From NCBI RefSeq assembly GCF_001611275.1, contig NZ_CP015080.1, forward strand, positions 2,108,001-2,172,000: a stretch of DNA of 64,000 nt, in the 5' to 3' direction. The stretch is from Desulfuromonas sp. DDH964 (GTDB taxonomy: Bacteria > Desulfobacterota > Desulfuromonadia > Desulfuromonadales > DDH964). This document shows positions 20,803 through 30,369 of the stretch, piece by piece. A program made the position numbers and the translations under genes. Numbering within the stretch: position 1 is the first letter of the stretch; each line of letters begins with the position of its first letter. Below the pieces are notes generated by a model that worked only from the letters and a program-made list of their open reading frames with translations, searched no databases and was not told where the DNA came from.

Positions 20803-20914
20803 GGAATGACTCCGGGAGCGGGTAATGGAAAGCGGCGGGATGAAGCTCGCAACGCTTGGCGACCCGCAGTATATACCGGATGGCGGCAGGGCTGACAAGG
20901 CTTTTCTGGGCAGG

Positions 20915-21730
20915 TCACGAAGTAGCGGCAGGCCAGATCGCGAGGCCGGCGTAGCCGACCACTTCCTGCTGGTCGCCAGTGACATCGCCGGAATTGCCAT
21001 AGCGGATCAGTTCCGCCCCGGTGGCACCCAGAACCCGGGCGGCAGCAAGCAGGACGACGGTCGGCAGAACCCCGCACATGCTGATGCGGCGCTCCCGAAC
21101 GGTGCGGTAGAGCCCCTCGGGGTCGAGCGCCAGGACACAGTCGATGGCGAGCTGATCCTTGCCGCGGGCAATCTCTCCCGCTTCATAATGGGTCATGTCG
21201 CTGCTGACGACAATCAGGGTCGGGTGCAGATCTTCAGCGATCAAGGTGGCGAGCCCTTCGCCAATCTCGAGGAGTTCCGTCAGCGGAAGATGACCGAGGC
21301 AGAGCGGCACAATCCGCGCGCCGGGATTTCGCACCTGGAGAAAGGGGACCTGGACCTCGAGGGAATGCTCAAAACGATGGGCGGCCGAGTCGGCCCCGGT
21401 TTGCGGGCAGCGCTGCAGCAGGCGGCCGGCAAAATCAGCGTCAACATGGACTTTGCCGAGGGGTGTCTCCCAGCTGCCGTCGGCATAGATAGCCGCAGGG
21501 TGGCCGAACCCGTGGTGATTGGGGCCGATAATGACAACCCGGTCCGGTATCGCGACCCGGGCGAAGGTTTCAGCGGCAATAGCCCCCGAATAAATATAAC
21601 CGGCATGAGGCGAGACGATTCCCAGGGCCTGGCGCGTCGTGGCCTCAGGTGTCAGTTCGAGAATCTGGCGCCGCAGGAGAAGAGGATCCGAATTGTAGAA
21701 CTGGCCGGCAACGGCAGCCTGTCGCAGCAT
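20915..21730 (-). CDS. AmmeMemoRadiSam system protein B (MEMO1 family)
   Basis: A 271-residue MEMO-like protein. Recognisable parts are [12 protein letters not shown] at the N-terminus, [45 protein letters not shown] and the C-terminal [19 protein letters not shown]. These contain the histidines and aspartate that bind iron in MEMO-type dioxygenase-like folds. In many anaerobes the gene accompanies an AMMECR1 protein and a radical SAM enzyme; neither is adjacent here. The biochemical function is unsettled. The gene follows the permease gene at 21749 by 18 bp and precedes gltX. Confidence 0.9.
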   Translation of the reverse strand: MLRQAAVAGQFYNSDPLLLRRQILELTPEATTRQALGIVSPHAGYIYSGAIAAETFARVAIPDRVVIIGPNHHGFGHPAAIYADGSWETPLGKVHVDADFAGRLLQRCPQTGADSAAHRFEHSLEVQVPFLQVRNPGARIVPLCLGHLPLTELLEIGEGLATLIAEDLHPTLIVVSSDMTHYEAGEIARGKDQLAIDCVLALDPEGLYRTVRERRISMCGVLPTVVLLAAARVLGATGAELIRYGNSGDVTGDQQEVVGYAGLAIWPAATS

Positions 21731-21748
21731 TTCAGAATCCTTTCGGGG

Positions 21749-22570
21749 TCAGAAGAATCCTTGGTAAATCATGCGCAGCCCGATCAGGACCAGCAGCAGG
21801 GAGAAGATCGAGACGAGTTTAGCATGGGCGGTACGGGAAGCAACCCGCACCCCGAGGCGGGCGCAAAGGATACTGAACGGGGCCACAATTGCGGCGACCA
21901 GCAGATTCACGTAGCCAAGGGAGAAGGCCGGCAGATCGGGGATCTCCCAACCGTGCGCGATATAGGAGAGCGCCCCGGTGAGGGAGGAGATGACGATCAG
22001 CGCACTCGAGTTGCCAACCGCCAGTTGAATCGGCAGCTGCAGGGCGATAACCATCAGCGGTACCGCAACGACGCCGCCACCGACCCCGAAAAAGGCCGAG
22101 AAAGCACCACCCAAAAGGCCAACCGCCAGAAGCGGCAGTGCGGAGACTCGCTCATCACGGATCGGCGGGAGATGGGGTTTGAAGAGAAACATTTTCACAC
22201 CGACAAGGATCTGCATCATCCCGAACAGGCCCTTGAGCCAGTCGCCGGAGAGCCGGGCGGCCAGGGCTGCGCCGATCAGCGCCCCAACGATGCCGCCGAG
22301 GGCGAGAAAGCCGACCTGGTGCCAGTCGACGTTGCCGCGTTTGCGATGACCGAGGGTGCTGCTGACCGAGGTCGGGATGATGATTGCCAGGCTGGTGCCA
22401 AAGGCGGCATGGACGATAATGTCTGGTGAAAACCCGGCAAGACCGAAAATCACCAGGAAGAGCGGCACGAGGATGACACCGCCACCGATGCCGAGGAGCC
22501 CGGCCAGGAAGCCGGCGCTCGAACCAAGCACGGCAAAGAGGAACAGAATCGGGAGCGAGAGGATATGCAT
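21749..22570 (-). CDS. TauE/SafE-family sulfite/anion exporter
   Basis: A membrane protein of about 273 residues with roughly eight hydrophobic segments and the duplicated family pattern GxLAGLLGIGGGVILVP (N-terminal half) and LLGGAFSAFFGVGGGVVAVPLM (C-terminal half). Members export sulfite, sulfoacetate or other small anions. The start at 22570 (MHILSLP) is chosen because the upstream reading is not membrane-like and runs into the tRNA-Cys terminator. It is followed 18 bp later by the AmmeMemoRadiSam B gene. Confidence 0.88.
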   Translation of the reverse strand: MHILSLPILFLFAVLGSSAGFLAGLLGIGGGVILVPLFLVIFGLAGFSPDIIVHAAFGTSLAIIIPTSVSSTLGHRKRGNVDWHQVGFLALGGIVGALIGAALAARLSGDWLKGLFGMMQILVGVKMFLFKPHLPPIRDERVSALPLLAVGLLGGAFSAFFGVGGGVVAVPLMVIALQLPIQLAVGNSSALIVISSLTGALSYIAHGWEIPDLPAFSLGYVNLLVAAIVAPFSILCARLGVRVASRTAHAKLVSIFSLLLVLIGLRMIYQGFF

Positions 22571-22583
22571 AGGCGCCACAACG

Positions 22584-22612
22584 AAAAAGCCAGCCCGTAA
22601 GAGGCTGGCTTC
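22584..22612 (-). terminator. Terminator of tRNA-Cys
   Basis: On the minus strand AAGCCAGCC pairs with GGCTGGCTT, followed by a short T-run. It lies directly after the tRNA-Cys CCA end and just before the TauE start. Confidence 0.8.
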
Positions 22613-22621
22613 AGGTTCGAT

Positions 22622-22695
<74 letters not shown>

Positions 22696-22778
22696 GTACG
22701 CTGCGCTGGCAGCGCCGAGAGCCCGACATTGATACCAGATCACTCCCGGGGTGTCAAGGGGAAATGGCTGTCAAACGG

Positions 22779-23123
22779 TCACTCGCCCCTCCCCTTTCCG
22801 GGACCATGGAGATAGTCGCCAAGCAGGCTGCGGCTATGCTCGTCGTCGTGACACTCGACGCAGAGGTTTTCCCAGTTGCTGCCATCCGGTGGGTTATTGG
22901 CGTGGTTGCCATCCTTGTGATGAACCGTCAGCAGGTGAAGGTTCCCGGCATCGAACTCCCGTCCGCACTTGGCACAAATCCAGTCATGCAGTTTCAGGGA
23001 TTTCTCCCGGTAGTTGCTGTTCTTCTCCTGCTCGGCCCGCATCCGCCGCACCCGCTCATCGATTTCGGCCTGGGAGAGGGCGGGTACCGGCCGGCGTGGT
23101 CGTCTTCCCCCGCCGCGATTCAT
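22779..23123 (-). CDS. YajD-like HNH nuclease family protein
   Basis: A small HNH protein. A zinc-binding pair (ICAKCGREF) is followed by the core LLTVHHKDGNHANNP, then NLCVECHDDEH with the second cysteine pair. This is the layout of YajD and related short HNH proteins, whose substrate is not established. I place the start at 23123 because GGGAG lies about 12 bases upstream; 12 more codons upstream are possible. The protein has about 114 residues and an N-terminal basic, proline-rich stretch. It lies between tRNA-Cys and a PQQ-type dehydrogenase, with no evident functional link. Confidence 0.8.
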   Translation of the reverse strand: MNRGGGRRPRRPVPALSQAEIDERVRRMRAEQEKNSNYREKSLKLHDWICAKCGREFDAGNLHLLTVHHKDGNHANNPPDGSNWENLCVECHDDEHSRSLLGDYLHGPGKGRGE

Positions 23124-23210
23124 GAGCGCAAGGCTCCCATGTCTGCCACGCTCCCGCATAATGTCGGGGTAGCGCTGCGGTTCTCGATCTGAATCATCAC
23201 TGTTGCCTCC

Positions 23211-24563
23211 TCATTCCTTGAAGGTAATACGGTAGATGGCTCCGCTGCGATCATCACTGAGATAGAGGGCTCCATCGGGGCCAATCGCTGGCGCCACCGG
23301 TCGTCCCCAGGCCGTCCCCTCTTGAAGCCAGCCACGGATCACGTCCCGGGGTGCTCCCGCAGGACGAGCATCCCGAAAGGGGATGCCGATCAGCTTGTAC
23401 CCGGTAGGAACGCTGCGGTTCCAGGAACCGTGAAGGGCGACGTAAAGCATCTCCCGAAAAGGCTGCGGGGCAGCGAACCCGGTTCCGAAGGTGATACCGA
23501 GGGGCGCCGAATGGGCCGGAATTGCAACGGCCGGCGCCAGAGTCTCGCGACAGCGCCGGGCGGATCCCAGTTCAGGGTCGGGGACCTGTTCGCCGTAGCA
23601 GTAAGGCCAGCCATAATCGCCACCGGCAACGATCTGGTTGATCTCATCGGGTGGCAGGTCGTCACCGAGCATATCCCGGCCGTTGTCGCTCCCCCACAAT
23701 TCGCCCCGCAGCGGATCGATGGCGAGCCCAACGCTGTTGCGCAGCCCCCTGCCAAAGAGAACCGCGGCGCCCCCGCTAGCGGGGATTGCGAGAACGGCGG
23801 CGCGCCGGGAGTCTTTTTCGATGCAGGCGTTACAACTCGACCCGGCAGAGACCAGGAAGTCTCCCTTTTCCCCGCGCACTACGCTGCGGGTCCAATGGCC
23901 ACCGCCACCGGGCAGGTCACTGGTGAGCACCTTGATTCCATCGGCCTGCAGGTCACCATCGCTGTCCCGCAATCGCAGCAGGCGACTGTTCTCTGCCACC
24001 ACCAGATCGACACCCGCAAAGGTCAGGCCGTGAGGGCGATCGAGGCCGGTAGCAAAATCGATTCGACGGTCGGCCAGCCCATCCCGGTTGCGATCGGGCA
24101 GCACTGCCACCATACCGTCCCGCGGCAGGGAGACATAGAGATCCCCGGCGGGACTGAAGGCGAGCATGCGCGGCGCCCCCAGGCCCGTGGCGAAGAGGGA
24201 GACCTGGAAGCCGGGGAGGACCTGGAGAGTGCGGCGGGTTGCAAACGTTCCCTGGCGCAGGTCGTCGGTAACCTGCACTTCGACTTCCGACAAAAGCTTC
24301 CCGGTGCGGACCCGCGAGTCGCCCAGGCAGCCATGGGGCCAAAGGGGCCACAGCAGGCTGACGGCAATGGCCAGAGAGCTGCCGAGGGTGGCCCAGCGCC
24401 AGCCATGGCTGCGTCCGATGGCAAACGCGCCCAGCACGAGCAGTCCCCCGGCCGCCAGCCAGTACCAGAAGGACGGCGGCGGGATGTAACGAAACAGCAG
24501 ACCAAGGGCCAATCCGCAGAAAAGCGAAAATGGCCCGAACAGGGCTGACAGCAGGCGTAGCAT
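23211..24563 (-). CDS. Membrane-anchored PQQ-dependent sugar dehydrogenase-like protein
   Basis: A six-bladed beta-propeller of the soluble glucose/sorbosone dehydrogenase family. Typical motifs are VAENSRLLRLRDSDGD, RNSVGLAIDPLRGELWGSDNGRDMLGDD, GGDYGWPYCYGEQ and the C-terminal GPDGALYLSDDRSGAIYRI. The N-terminus (about residues 1-75) has three hydrophobic helices, so the domain is anchored with its propeller probably in the periplasm. SSCNACIEKD provides a cysteine pair but no heme motif. The start at 24563 follows GGGGGGA. Members oxidise sugars or aldehydes using pyrroloquinoline quinone; the substrate and PQQ supply here are unknown. Confidence 0.8.
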   Translation of the reverse strand: MLRLLSALFGPFSLFCGLALGLLFRYIPPPSFWYWLAAGGLLVLGAFAIGRSHGWRWATLGSSLAIAVSLLWPLWPHGCLGDSRVRTGKLLSEVEVQVTDDLRQGTFATRRTLQVLPGFQVSLFATGLGAPRMLAFSPAGDLYVSLPRDGMVAVLPDRNRDGLADRRIDFATGLDRPHGLTFAGVDLVVAENSRLLRLRDSDGDLQADGIKVLTSDLPGGGGHWTRSVVRGEKGDFLVSAGSSCNACIEKDSRRAAVLAIPASGGAAVLFGRGLRNSVGLAIDPLRGELWGSDNGRDMLGDDLPPDEINQIVAGGDYGWPYCYGEQVPDPELGSARRCRETLAPAVAIPAHSAPLGITFGTGFAAPQPFREMLYVALHGSWNRSVPTGYKLIGIPFRDARPAGAPRDVIRGWLQEGTAWGRPVAPAIGPDGALYLSDDRSGAIYRITFKE

Positions 24564-24700
24564 GGCGTCCCCCCAAAATCGCGGTGGATATCCCAACTAT
24601 ACCATGCGGGAATGCGGCCAGGAGTCTTGGCCGGAGGTTAGCGCGGAACCCGGCCGGGAAGGGGTTTCCGGGGACGAAGGGTCTATCGCCGGCGCTGGTT

Positions 24701-25669
24701 CTACCCGAACAGGGTACTGACCAGGTAGGCTGTATAACCGAGGTAACAGGCGACCAACACCGCGCCCTCGATGCGATTGATGCGGCCCGGGCCCCGGAAC
24801 CCGTAGCCGATCACGAAGAGCGACAGGGTCAGTACGGCCATCACCAGCATGTCGCGATTGAAAACCTCTGGCCCTACCGCCATCGGGTGAATCGCACCGG
24901 CGATACCGACCACCGCCAGGGTATTGAAAAGGTTGGAGCCGAGGACGTTGCCGAGGGCGATATCGTGCTCCCCCTTGCGGGTGGCGATGATCGACGAGGC
25001 GAGTTCCGGCAGCGAGGTACCGACCGCAACGATAGTCAGGCCGATGATCAGGTCGCTGACGCCGAAGCCGTGGGCGATCTTCACCGCGCCCCAGACCAGA
25101 ATGCGGGAGCTGGCGATGAGCAATACCAGCCCCACCACCAGCCAGAAGACCGCACGGCGCATCGGCATGGCACGGACATCGAGCTCCTGCTCCATCTCGC
25201 TGCCGAGGGTATCGGTCTTTGTCCGCATCCCCTGCCAGACGGTCCAGGCCATCAGGCCGCCGAACAGGGTCAGCAGCACCACAGCATCGAGCCGGGTGAT
25301 CCCGCCATCCCAGATCTGCCATGCCGCCAGGGCAGTCACCAGGGTGAGGATCGGCAGCTCCTTGCGCAGCACCTGCGAATGAACGGCGATGGGGCTGATC
25401 AAGGCCGTCACCCCGAGAATCAGGGCGATGTTGGTGATATTCGAGCCGTAAGCGTTCCCCAGGGCGATCCCCGGGTTCCCCTGCGACGCGGCCAGCGCCG
25501 ACACCACCATCTCCGGCGCCGAGGTGCCAAAGCCGACGATCACCATGCCGATCAAGAGCGGCGGCATGCCGAAATGGCGGGCGGTGGCGGCCGAGCCCTC
25601 GACAAAGCGGTCGGCGCTCCAGACGAGGAGCGCCAAGCCAAAGATTACGGCGATAAAGGCCAGGGTCAT
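24701..25669 (-). CDS. YrbG/CaxA-type calcium/sodium antiporter
   Basis: A 322-residue cation exchanger of the CaCA superfamily with about ten transmembrane segments and the two inverted signature repeats. The first is GFGTSAPEMVVS with GNAYGSNITNIAL, and the second is AVGTSLPELASS with GNVLGSNLFNTLAV, which line the ion site. It should export Ca2+ in exchange for Na+ (or K+-dependent). The start at 25669 has GGAGC four bases upstream; the longer frame lacks a signal. It is the last core gene before the accessory island. Confidence 0.9.
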   Translation of the reverse strand: MTLAFIAVIFGLALLVWSADRFVEGSAATARHFGMPPLLIGMVIVGFGTSAPEMVVSALAASQGNPGIALGNAYGSNITNIALILGVTALISPIAVHSQVLRKELPILTLVTALAAWQIWDGGITRLDAVVLLTLFGGLMAWTVWQGMRTKTDTLGSEMEQELDVRAMPMRRAVFWLVVGLVLLIASSRILVWGAVKIAHGFGVSDLIIGLTIVAVGTSLPELASSIIATRKGEHDIALGNVLGSNLFNTLAVVGIAGAIHPMAVGPEVFNRDMLVMAVLTLSLFVIGYGFRGPGRINRIEGAVLVACYLGYTAYLVSTLFG

Positions 25670-25682
25670 ACAGCTCCTGTTT

Positions 25683-26081
25683 TTATAGCGATGCCCCAAG
25701 GAATTTTTCAAACCTGCGGCACATGCGCGCGAGGGCATTTAATTCGGCGTGGGTCATCTGGTCATAATCGTCGGGCAAAATGCCGTCATCGGCCACCGAT
25801 TCGCGCAGCTTCTCCAGCGGATCAACCTGATACTCCTCGTACAGGGAAACCTGGCTGATAATGGACCCGCCAAGCAGCCAGAGGTGGTCGCGATACTGGG
25901 CGAAGGTCTTTCGGGACAATCCCTCGTCATAAAGCGCCTGCAGAAAACCGGCAAACCAGGGCAACAGCTTCTTGCCGTAGGCGAGATCTTCCGCAACGCC
26001 CATCCAACTCTTCGGCCACCTGTCGAAATCTGGTGCCCAGGCGCGAAAACTTTCCGTTTCACTGCTCCAGATCAAATTCAC
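25683..26081 (-). CDS. Protein of unknown function, partner of the DUF429-like gene
   Basis: I do not recognise this 132-residue protein. It is soluble and rich in Trp and acidic residues (FDRWPKSWMGVAEDLAYG, LLPWFAGFLQALYDEGLS) and mostly helical in appearance. I take the GTG at 26081 as the start, because it overlaps the stop of the upstream gene (ATGTGA) and has GGGGG just before it; a longer frame is possible. It ends 13 bp before the exchanger gene and marks the left edge of the accessory region. Confidence 0.6.
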   Translation of the reverse strand: MNLIWSSETESFRAWAPDFDRWPKSWMGVAEDLAYGKKLLPWFAGFLQALYDEGLSRKTFAQYRDHLWLLGGSIISQVSLYEEYQVDPLEKLRESVADDGILPDDYDQMTHAELNALARMCRRFEKFLGASL

Positions 26082-26863
26082 ATCACCCCCAGAATCCACC
26101 CCTCTACCTGGGCCACGGGGTATTCGCCGGGCAGCATGTCGGGCTTCAGGAAATTTCCGATGGTGCCATCCGTATCAGACTTTTTCAGCCAGGCGGCAGC
26201 AACGTAGGCATCGTGCTGGTCGGGCGTGCGGCCCTCCCGTGGAGTGCTCTTGCTCCACAACGACGGGTAGACCTCCACCAGCGCGGATTTGCCCGCAGGA
26301 ATTTCCCAGCCATCGAAGGGCCAGAAGTGGATGCGGTCTCCAAGTTGATTGCGCAGATACCGAAGCCAGGGCAGCCCGGCGTGGGTCGATTTGGCCACCG
26401 AGCCGGGCACGTCGAAATGAAAGACCGACTTGGCCCCGGCCCGCTCCTCGGTGATGCGCCGCCAGCGGGCGCTACCGGAACGGGCCTCGCCTTTGCCCCG
26501 TGAACCGTGGCGAATGAAATCGACGTAAATGTGTTCGGCGTCGGTCGGCCAATGCTTCTGAAAATCGTCGAGGAAAGTGGGCCAGTCCGGCTCGAGCCAA
26601 TGAACTTCAAAATAACGCAGGGGAAAGGAAAAGCCATGGTCGATACCAACGATGGTCGGCACATCCCCGGATAACTGCTCCGCCAGCCATTCCGCCAAGC
26701 CGCGCCGGGTCCAGTATTTGCGCGGACTGGGCGGCGGTTCGATTTCAACCGGCATAGATTCGTGGCTGGCCTCGTAGACCCGGAGCCCCTTTAAGCTGGC
26801 GTCCGGGGTTTCCGCGCCGGAGTAGTCGATGCCGAAATAGCGTTGAAAGGCGGGATACATCAT
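26078..26863 (-). CDS. DUF429-like protein (predicted RNase H-fold nuclease)
   Basis: A protein of about 261 residues with YFGIDYSGAETPD at the N-terminus and VGIDHGFSFPLRYF further in, plus a late ALVEVYPSLW and PDQHDAYVAAAWL. This order of acidic strands is what DUF429-type proteins show, and an RNase H-like nuclease fold is predicted for that group. The start at 26863 has AGAGAG upstream. The gene is translationally coupled to the 132-residue gene that follows. It belongs to the accessory region beside a decayed Fic gene and a type II R-M system. The assignment to DUF429 is by motif impression only. Confidence 0.5.
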   Translation of the reverse strand: MMYPAFQRYFGIDYSGAETPDASLKGLRVYEASHESMPVEIEPPPSPRKYWTRRGLAEWLAEQLSGDVPTIVGIDHGFSFPLRYFEVHWLEPDWPTFLDDFQKHWPTDAEHIYVDFIRHGSRGKGEARSGSARWRRITEERAGAKSVFHFDVPGSVAKSTHAGLPWLRYLRNQLGDRIHFWPFDGWEIPAGKSALVEVYPSLWSKSTPREGRTPDQHDAYVAAAWLKKSDTDGTIGNFLKPDMLPGEYPVAQVEGWILGVM

Positions 26864-26960
26864 AAACTCTCTTTCTGACATTTACCTGGTCGGTCACTTG
26901 GTCGGTACTTGATCGCTGAGCCAGGGCATGTCACAAGCCATGTCGTGAGTTTGTCACAAG

Positions 26961-27452
26961 TTATCCACCGCCGGGCCGGGCCACCACCTGACGGCCCTTG
27001 TCGGTCAGGCGGTATTTCTGTTTGCTGCTGCGCGGCTTGTCGGGGAGGGTCATTTCAACCAACCCAGCCTCCAGAGCCGGGAACAGATATGCCTTGCGGA
27101 AATGTTCATCATCTTTCAGCCCGAGCGCCTCTTTGAGTTGCTGCCGGGTCATCTCTCCAGAAAGGACAGAGAGCAGCCGGACTTCCGGGGTGACTTCCGG
27201 TGCGACTTCCGGGGTCGAGATGCTCAAAGTATCCAAAATCATCCGCAGCATGAAGGTGATGAAGGGAGCGGAATCGGTCTTGTGGGTGCTTTCCTGAATA
27301 GCCTGTTAGTACTCGGCCTGGTGCTCGAAAATCAGGCTTTCCACCGGGATGTCGGCGAACAGGGGATTCCAGCGGGCCAGAATCAGGCTTTGCCATACCC
27401 TTCCTAAACGGCCATTGCCGTCGGCGAAGTGGTGAATGAATTTATTCCAGCC
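26961..27452 (-). pseudogene. Decayed Fic-family gene, C-terminal part only
   Basis: The minus strand encodes the back half of a Fic protein closely related to the intact one at 52495-53505. It has a degraded Fic motif (HHFADGNGRLGR instead of HPFSDGNGRMGR), WQSLILARWNPLFADIPVESLIFEHQ, then a TAA stop where the intact copy has the second tyrosine of EYYQAIQ, then the winged-helix C-terminus. The N-terminal two thirds are missing, replaced by the end of the restriction-enzyme gene. The 3' flank (GTCACAAGTTATCC) also matches the flank of the intact copy. Confidence 0.85.
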
Positions 27453-28182
27453 TTGCAGCTTCAGCAGCAATATGCCCAGCAAGGGACGTTACAAAAGTTT
27501 TGAGACTGGTCATTGAGGACAGTGAGGAAAATTCACCATTGCCAGCGGCGGTTCTCGGTGAGGCGATAAGCGAAGCAGTTGTATAGAGCTGTTCCTGTGT
27601 CAGTTTCTGGCACAACAGATCGTACCGCTGAAGATATGAAGCGCCCTTGAATTCCTCGAACACTGGGAAATGGGGGGAGTTGTCCTTGATCGAAGAACTG
27701 GATTCCAGGGCCTCCTCAACCAGCATCAGCCAGCCAACAAACGGTCGAGGCTGTTTGCCGAAAGCACCCTCGCGATAGGCCGTCCATAAGTCATGGGCCG
27801 TTCCAATGGCCTCTTCTGTCCTGTTGTTGAAATTATTTCCGAAAGAAGGTCCGACCTGACTTTTCAGCTCTATGGCCGCGATCAACTCGCCTTTGTGGAT
27901 GACAAGCAGATCCCAGAGTTTGGTTGGCCGAAAGAAACCGGGCAACGTCAGAACTGCGCGTTTTTGGTGGATATCGGCATTTGCAAGACCGTTAGCGCGG
28001 ATCACATCCAATATCAATGCGATGAAGCCGTCCATGTTTTTTCCGGCAGTAACGCCAGCTCGTTCGCCTTGGTCGGACTTGCCCGATTCAATCTGCTTCT
28101 GCCTGGCGGCTTCCCGGTTTCCCCAAAACGCCTGCACCGCTTCACGAGCCTTGCGCTCGTAATCCACGAGGTCAATTGCCAT
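27442..28182 (-). CDS. PaeR7I/XhoI-family type II restriction endonuclease
   Basis: A 246-residue enzyme matching the PaeR7I family, whose characterised members cut CTCGAG. The family N-terminus [20 protein letters not shown] and [21 protein letters not shown] are clear. The catalytic PD-(D/E)XK core reads [20 protein letters not shown], giving D...ELK with the active lysine. The start at 28182 has GGAG seven bases upstream; an alternative two codons earlier overlaps the methylase stop. It is encoded directly behind its methyltransferase. Specificity is inferred from family, not shown. Confidence 0.9.
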   Translation of the reverse strand: MAIDLVDYERKAREAVQAFWGNREAARQKQIESGKSDQGERAGVTAGKNMDGFIALILDVIRANGLANADIHQKRAVLTLPGFFRPTKLWDLLVIHKGELIAAIELKSQVGPSFGNNFNNRTEEAIGTAHDLWTAYREGAFGKQPRPFVGWLMLVEEALESSSSIKDNSPHFPVFEEFKGASYLQRYDLLCQKLTQEQLYTTASLIASPRTAAGNGEFSSLSSMTSLKTFVTSLAGHIAAEAARLE

Positions 28183-28184
28183 CT

Positions 28185-29924
28185 TCATTCTCCATTGCCG
28201 CCAAAAGCGGATCGTTCTTCTTGATTCAGGTTGTAGAGCTTAAAAACCGCTCTGTTACAGGCATCAAGATCACGGGTGGTCGCGGCATGGATCAACTCCC
28301 GCCGAAGATTCTCAGATACGTCCTGCCAGAAGGGGATGCGGATGCGCCGCAGGTACTGCGCCTGAAAACGCAGGTAACCTCCGCGCATTTTTGTTGAATA
28401 GGTCGCCACAAATAGCTTGGCGATGCCGGAAAGCAATACGGCCTGTAAGGCCCGCAAATCCCAAGTGTCTGAGACGACATAGTAAAGGTTGTGGTGCGGA
28501 TAGAGTTTGCCGGGCTCAAAAACAATATGAGCCTCGCCCTTAATATCAGGTATCAGCAATTTCGGCTGCCTGGTCAGCTCCGGCCATATCCGGTCAATCG
28601 TCCGGTACCAATTTGACGGTGCTTTCTGTGCACAGTGGCGCTTTGCAATGACCGACTTTCGTTCTTCAAGGTAGCTGGCCAACTTGGGGTAATCCCGCAA
28701 ATCGACAAGGCCGCCGTCATCTGCGAACGGATTGATAACGCCTTGACCTTGCCAGACGACTTCACCGGATTGAATGTCACGGGTCGCCACAAGTGGAAGT
28801 TTTCGGTCGGTCTCGACGTCAAGAGAATCGAATTTCCCGATAAACGCCTTATCAGCGCCAGTGGCCACACCAATCCCGACCTTACAACCTGCTTGTTCTA
28901 GTGTGGAAAATTGGCTCTCGATACGTCGAATCAGCGACATTTGATCCGACGATTCCAAAAGCCAAGGTTCAGAACCACTTACCACTCCAACTATTTCTCG
29001 AACTGATGAATCTTTTGGCAGGAAATTCGAGTTGATATCCACAGCAACGCAAGCGAGCGTCTTTTTGTCGATCTCAGGTCTATGGGCGATACGGGTAGCA
29101 CTTGTTTTCGATTTGGTAATAACGGTGATTGCCGGATAAGCACTGACTTCGGAATGAAAGGCATTTGTATCCACCATATCGACATAGGCTTTGAGATGGA
29201 AACCTCTTGCTATGAACTCCCGCAATGGACCGCCATAGCGGTTTTTCATCCAGCGGTCGGCGCAGATAAAACCAAGAGCTCCGCCTTTGTCGAGAAGAGA
29301 CAGCGAATGTTCGATGAAGGGAATGTAGAGGTCGGCACGGTCATACATCGTCTGATAGCGACGACGGTATTCAGACAACAACGGAGCTGGTATCAGTTCT
29401 TGCCGGACATATGGCGGATTACCGACGACGAAATCAAAGCTGGTGTTTTGTCGCTCAAGAAGGAAATCCCCCTGAATCAGCCATTGGTCGGCGAGAGCTG
29501 AAGCAACGAATGTCGAAATCCCCTCATTTACAAGTCGATTGACGACGGTCTTGTGTGTGGAGAAAAATGTTGCCTTATGTAACTCCACACCACGAACGGC
29601 CCCTCCTAATTCAACGTCAGCGGCAGAAACATTCCCGCCATGCTCTCGCCACGCAGCAAGTAGTCGTTCAACAATGGGAAGAAGGAAATCGCCCTCTCCA
29701 AAAGAAGGCTCCAAAATACGACGGTGGTGCAATGGCTCACTGGCGACGTAGCCAACCAGGTCGAGAATAAAATCAACGACCTCAATGCGCGTAAAGATTG
29801 CCCCCCGGGCTTCAATGCTACTGTTCGAAGCCAGCGTTTCAATCGCGTCAGTAACCGCCGCCGGTCTCGGGAAGGCTGAAACATCCAACAGGTCGAAGAG
29901 TGTTGGCTGTATCAGGCTCGGCAT
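28185..29924 (-). CDS. Adenine-specific DNA methyltransferase, M.PaeR7I-like
   Basis: A 579-residue N6-adenine methyltransferase of the Eco57I-methylase type. The AdoMet-binding motif I is [14 protein letters not shown] (about residues 80-93), and the catalytic motif IV is [14 protein letters not shown] long C-terminal target-recognition region follows. It should protect the site cut by the enzyme encoded next; the two genes overlap by a few bases or abut (GAATGA). The excisionase-like HTH gene lies 21 bp upstream on the same strand and may control expression, as C proteins do elsewhere. Confidence 0.88.
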   Translation of the reverse strand: MPSLIQPTLFDLLDVSAFPRPAAVTDAIETLASNSSIEARGAIFTRIEVVDFILDLVGYVASEPLHHRRILEPSFGEGDFLLPIVERLLAAWREHGGNVSAADVELGGAVRGVELHKATFFSTHKTVVNRLVNEGISTFVASALADQWLIQGDFLLERQNTSFDFVVGNPPYVRQELIPAPLLSEYRRRYQTMYDRADLYIPFIEHSLSLLDKGGALGFICADRWMKNRYGGPLREFIARGFHLKAYVDMVDTNAFHSEVSAYPAITVITKSKTSATRIAHRPEIDKKTLACVAVDINSNFLPKDSSVREIVGVVSGSEPWLLESSDQMSLIRRIESQFSTLEQAGCKVGIGVATGADKAFIGKFDSLDVETDRKLPLVATRDIQSGEVVWQGQGVINPFADDGGLVDLRDYPKLASYLEERKSVIAKRHCAQKAPSNWYRTIDRIWPELTRQPKLLIPDIKGEAHIVFEPGKLYPHHNLYYVVSDTWDLRALQAVLLSGIAKLFVATYSTKMRGGYLRFQAQYLRRIRIPFWQDVSENLRRELIHAATTRDLDACNRAVFKLYNLNQEERSAFGGNGE

Positions 29925-29945
29925 GACGATCCCTCTTTAATGTGG

Positions 29946-30155
29946 CTATCCATTGTTGACCGATGCCTTTTGTGTTGTTGTTTGTCGCAGGCTCTTCATC
30001 CAGTCATCGATCTCATCCCGGTCGAACCGCCACTGAGTTCCAATCTTTGAGCCTGGCGACTCGCCTTTCTGGGCCAGCTGATAGAACTTGCTGCGGCTCA
30101 TCTTCAGATAGCCGGAAAGCTCCTCGATGGTCAGCCATTTGTCTTTTGGTTCCAT
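29946..30155 (-). CDS. Small excisionase-type helix-turn-helix protein
   Basis: A 69-residue protein with a MerR-like winged HTH of the excisionase family: DKWLTIEELSGYLKMSRSKFY, then SKIGTQWRFDRDEIDDWMK. It is a clear paralogue of the protein at 58094-58291, and both stand first in an R-M operon. The start at 30155 aligns with the paralogue's start. A role as regulator of the R-M genes or as directionality factor of the element fits the position, but neither is shown. Its promoter region is cut by the IS21 element about 100 bp upstream. Confidence 0.8.
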   Translation of the reverse strand: MEPKDKWLTIEELSGYLKMSRSKFYQLAQKGESPGSKIGTQWRFDRDEIDDWMKSLRQTTTQKASVNNG

Positions 30156-30369
30156 GTCGGTCACCGCGTTTCTGGGATCAGAAATAGTGTATGATAACAA
30201 AAAACAACGAATACCAGGAAGATTTTCAAGACAAAACCAGGAATCTACGCGGACAATCATCAATGTGCGGATTCCGATGAAAGTTGCCAGCCGTTCCAGC
30301 GCAAAGTTGCCACTCGTTCCAAGGCAAAGTTGCCAGTGATCGGAGCGTAGCGACGCTGGAGTTTTTGTC

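Noticed and set aside
25640..25720. A third copy of the ssrA-tail repeat marking the left end of element 1
   Set aside because: I looked for TAAATGGTGGAGG or the small gene near the exchanger and found neither, so the left boundary stays undefined.
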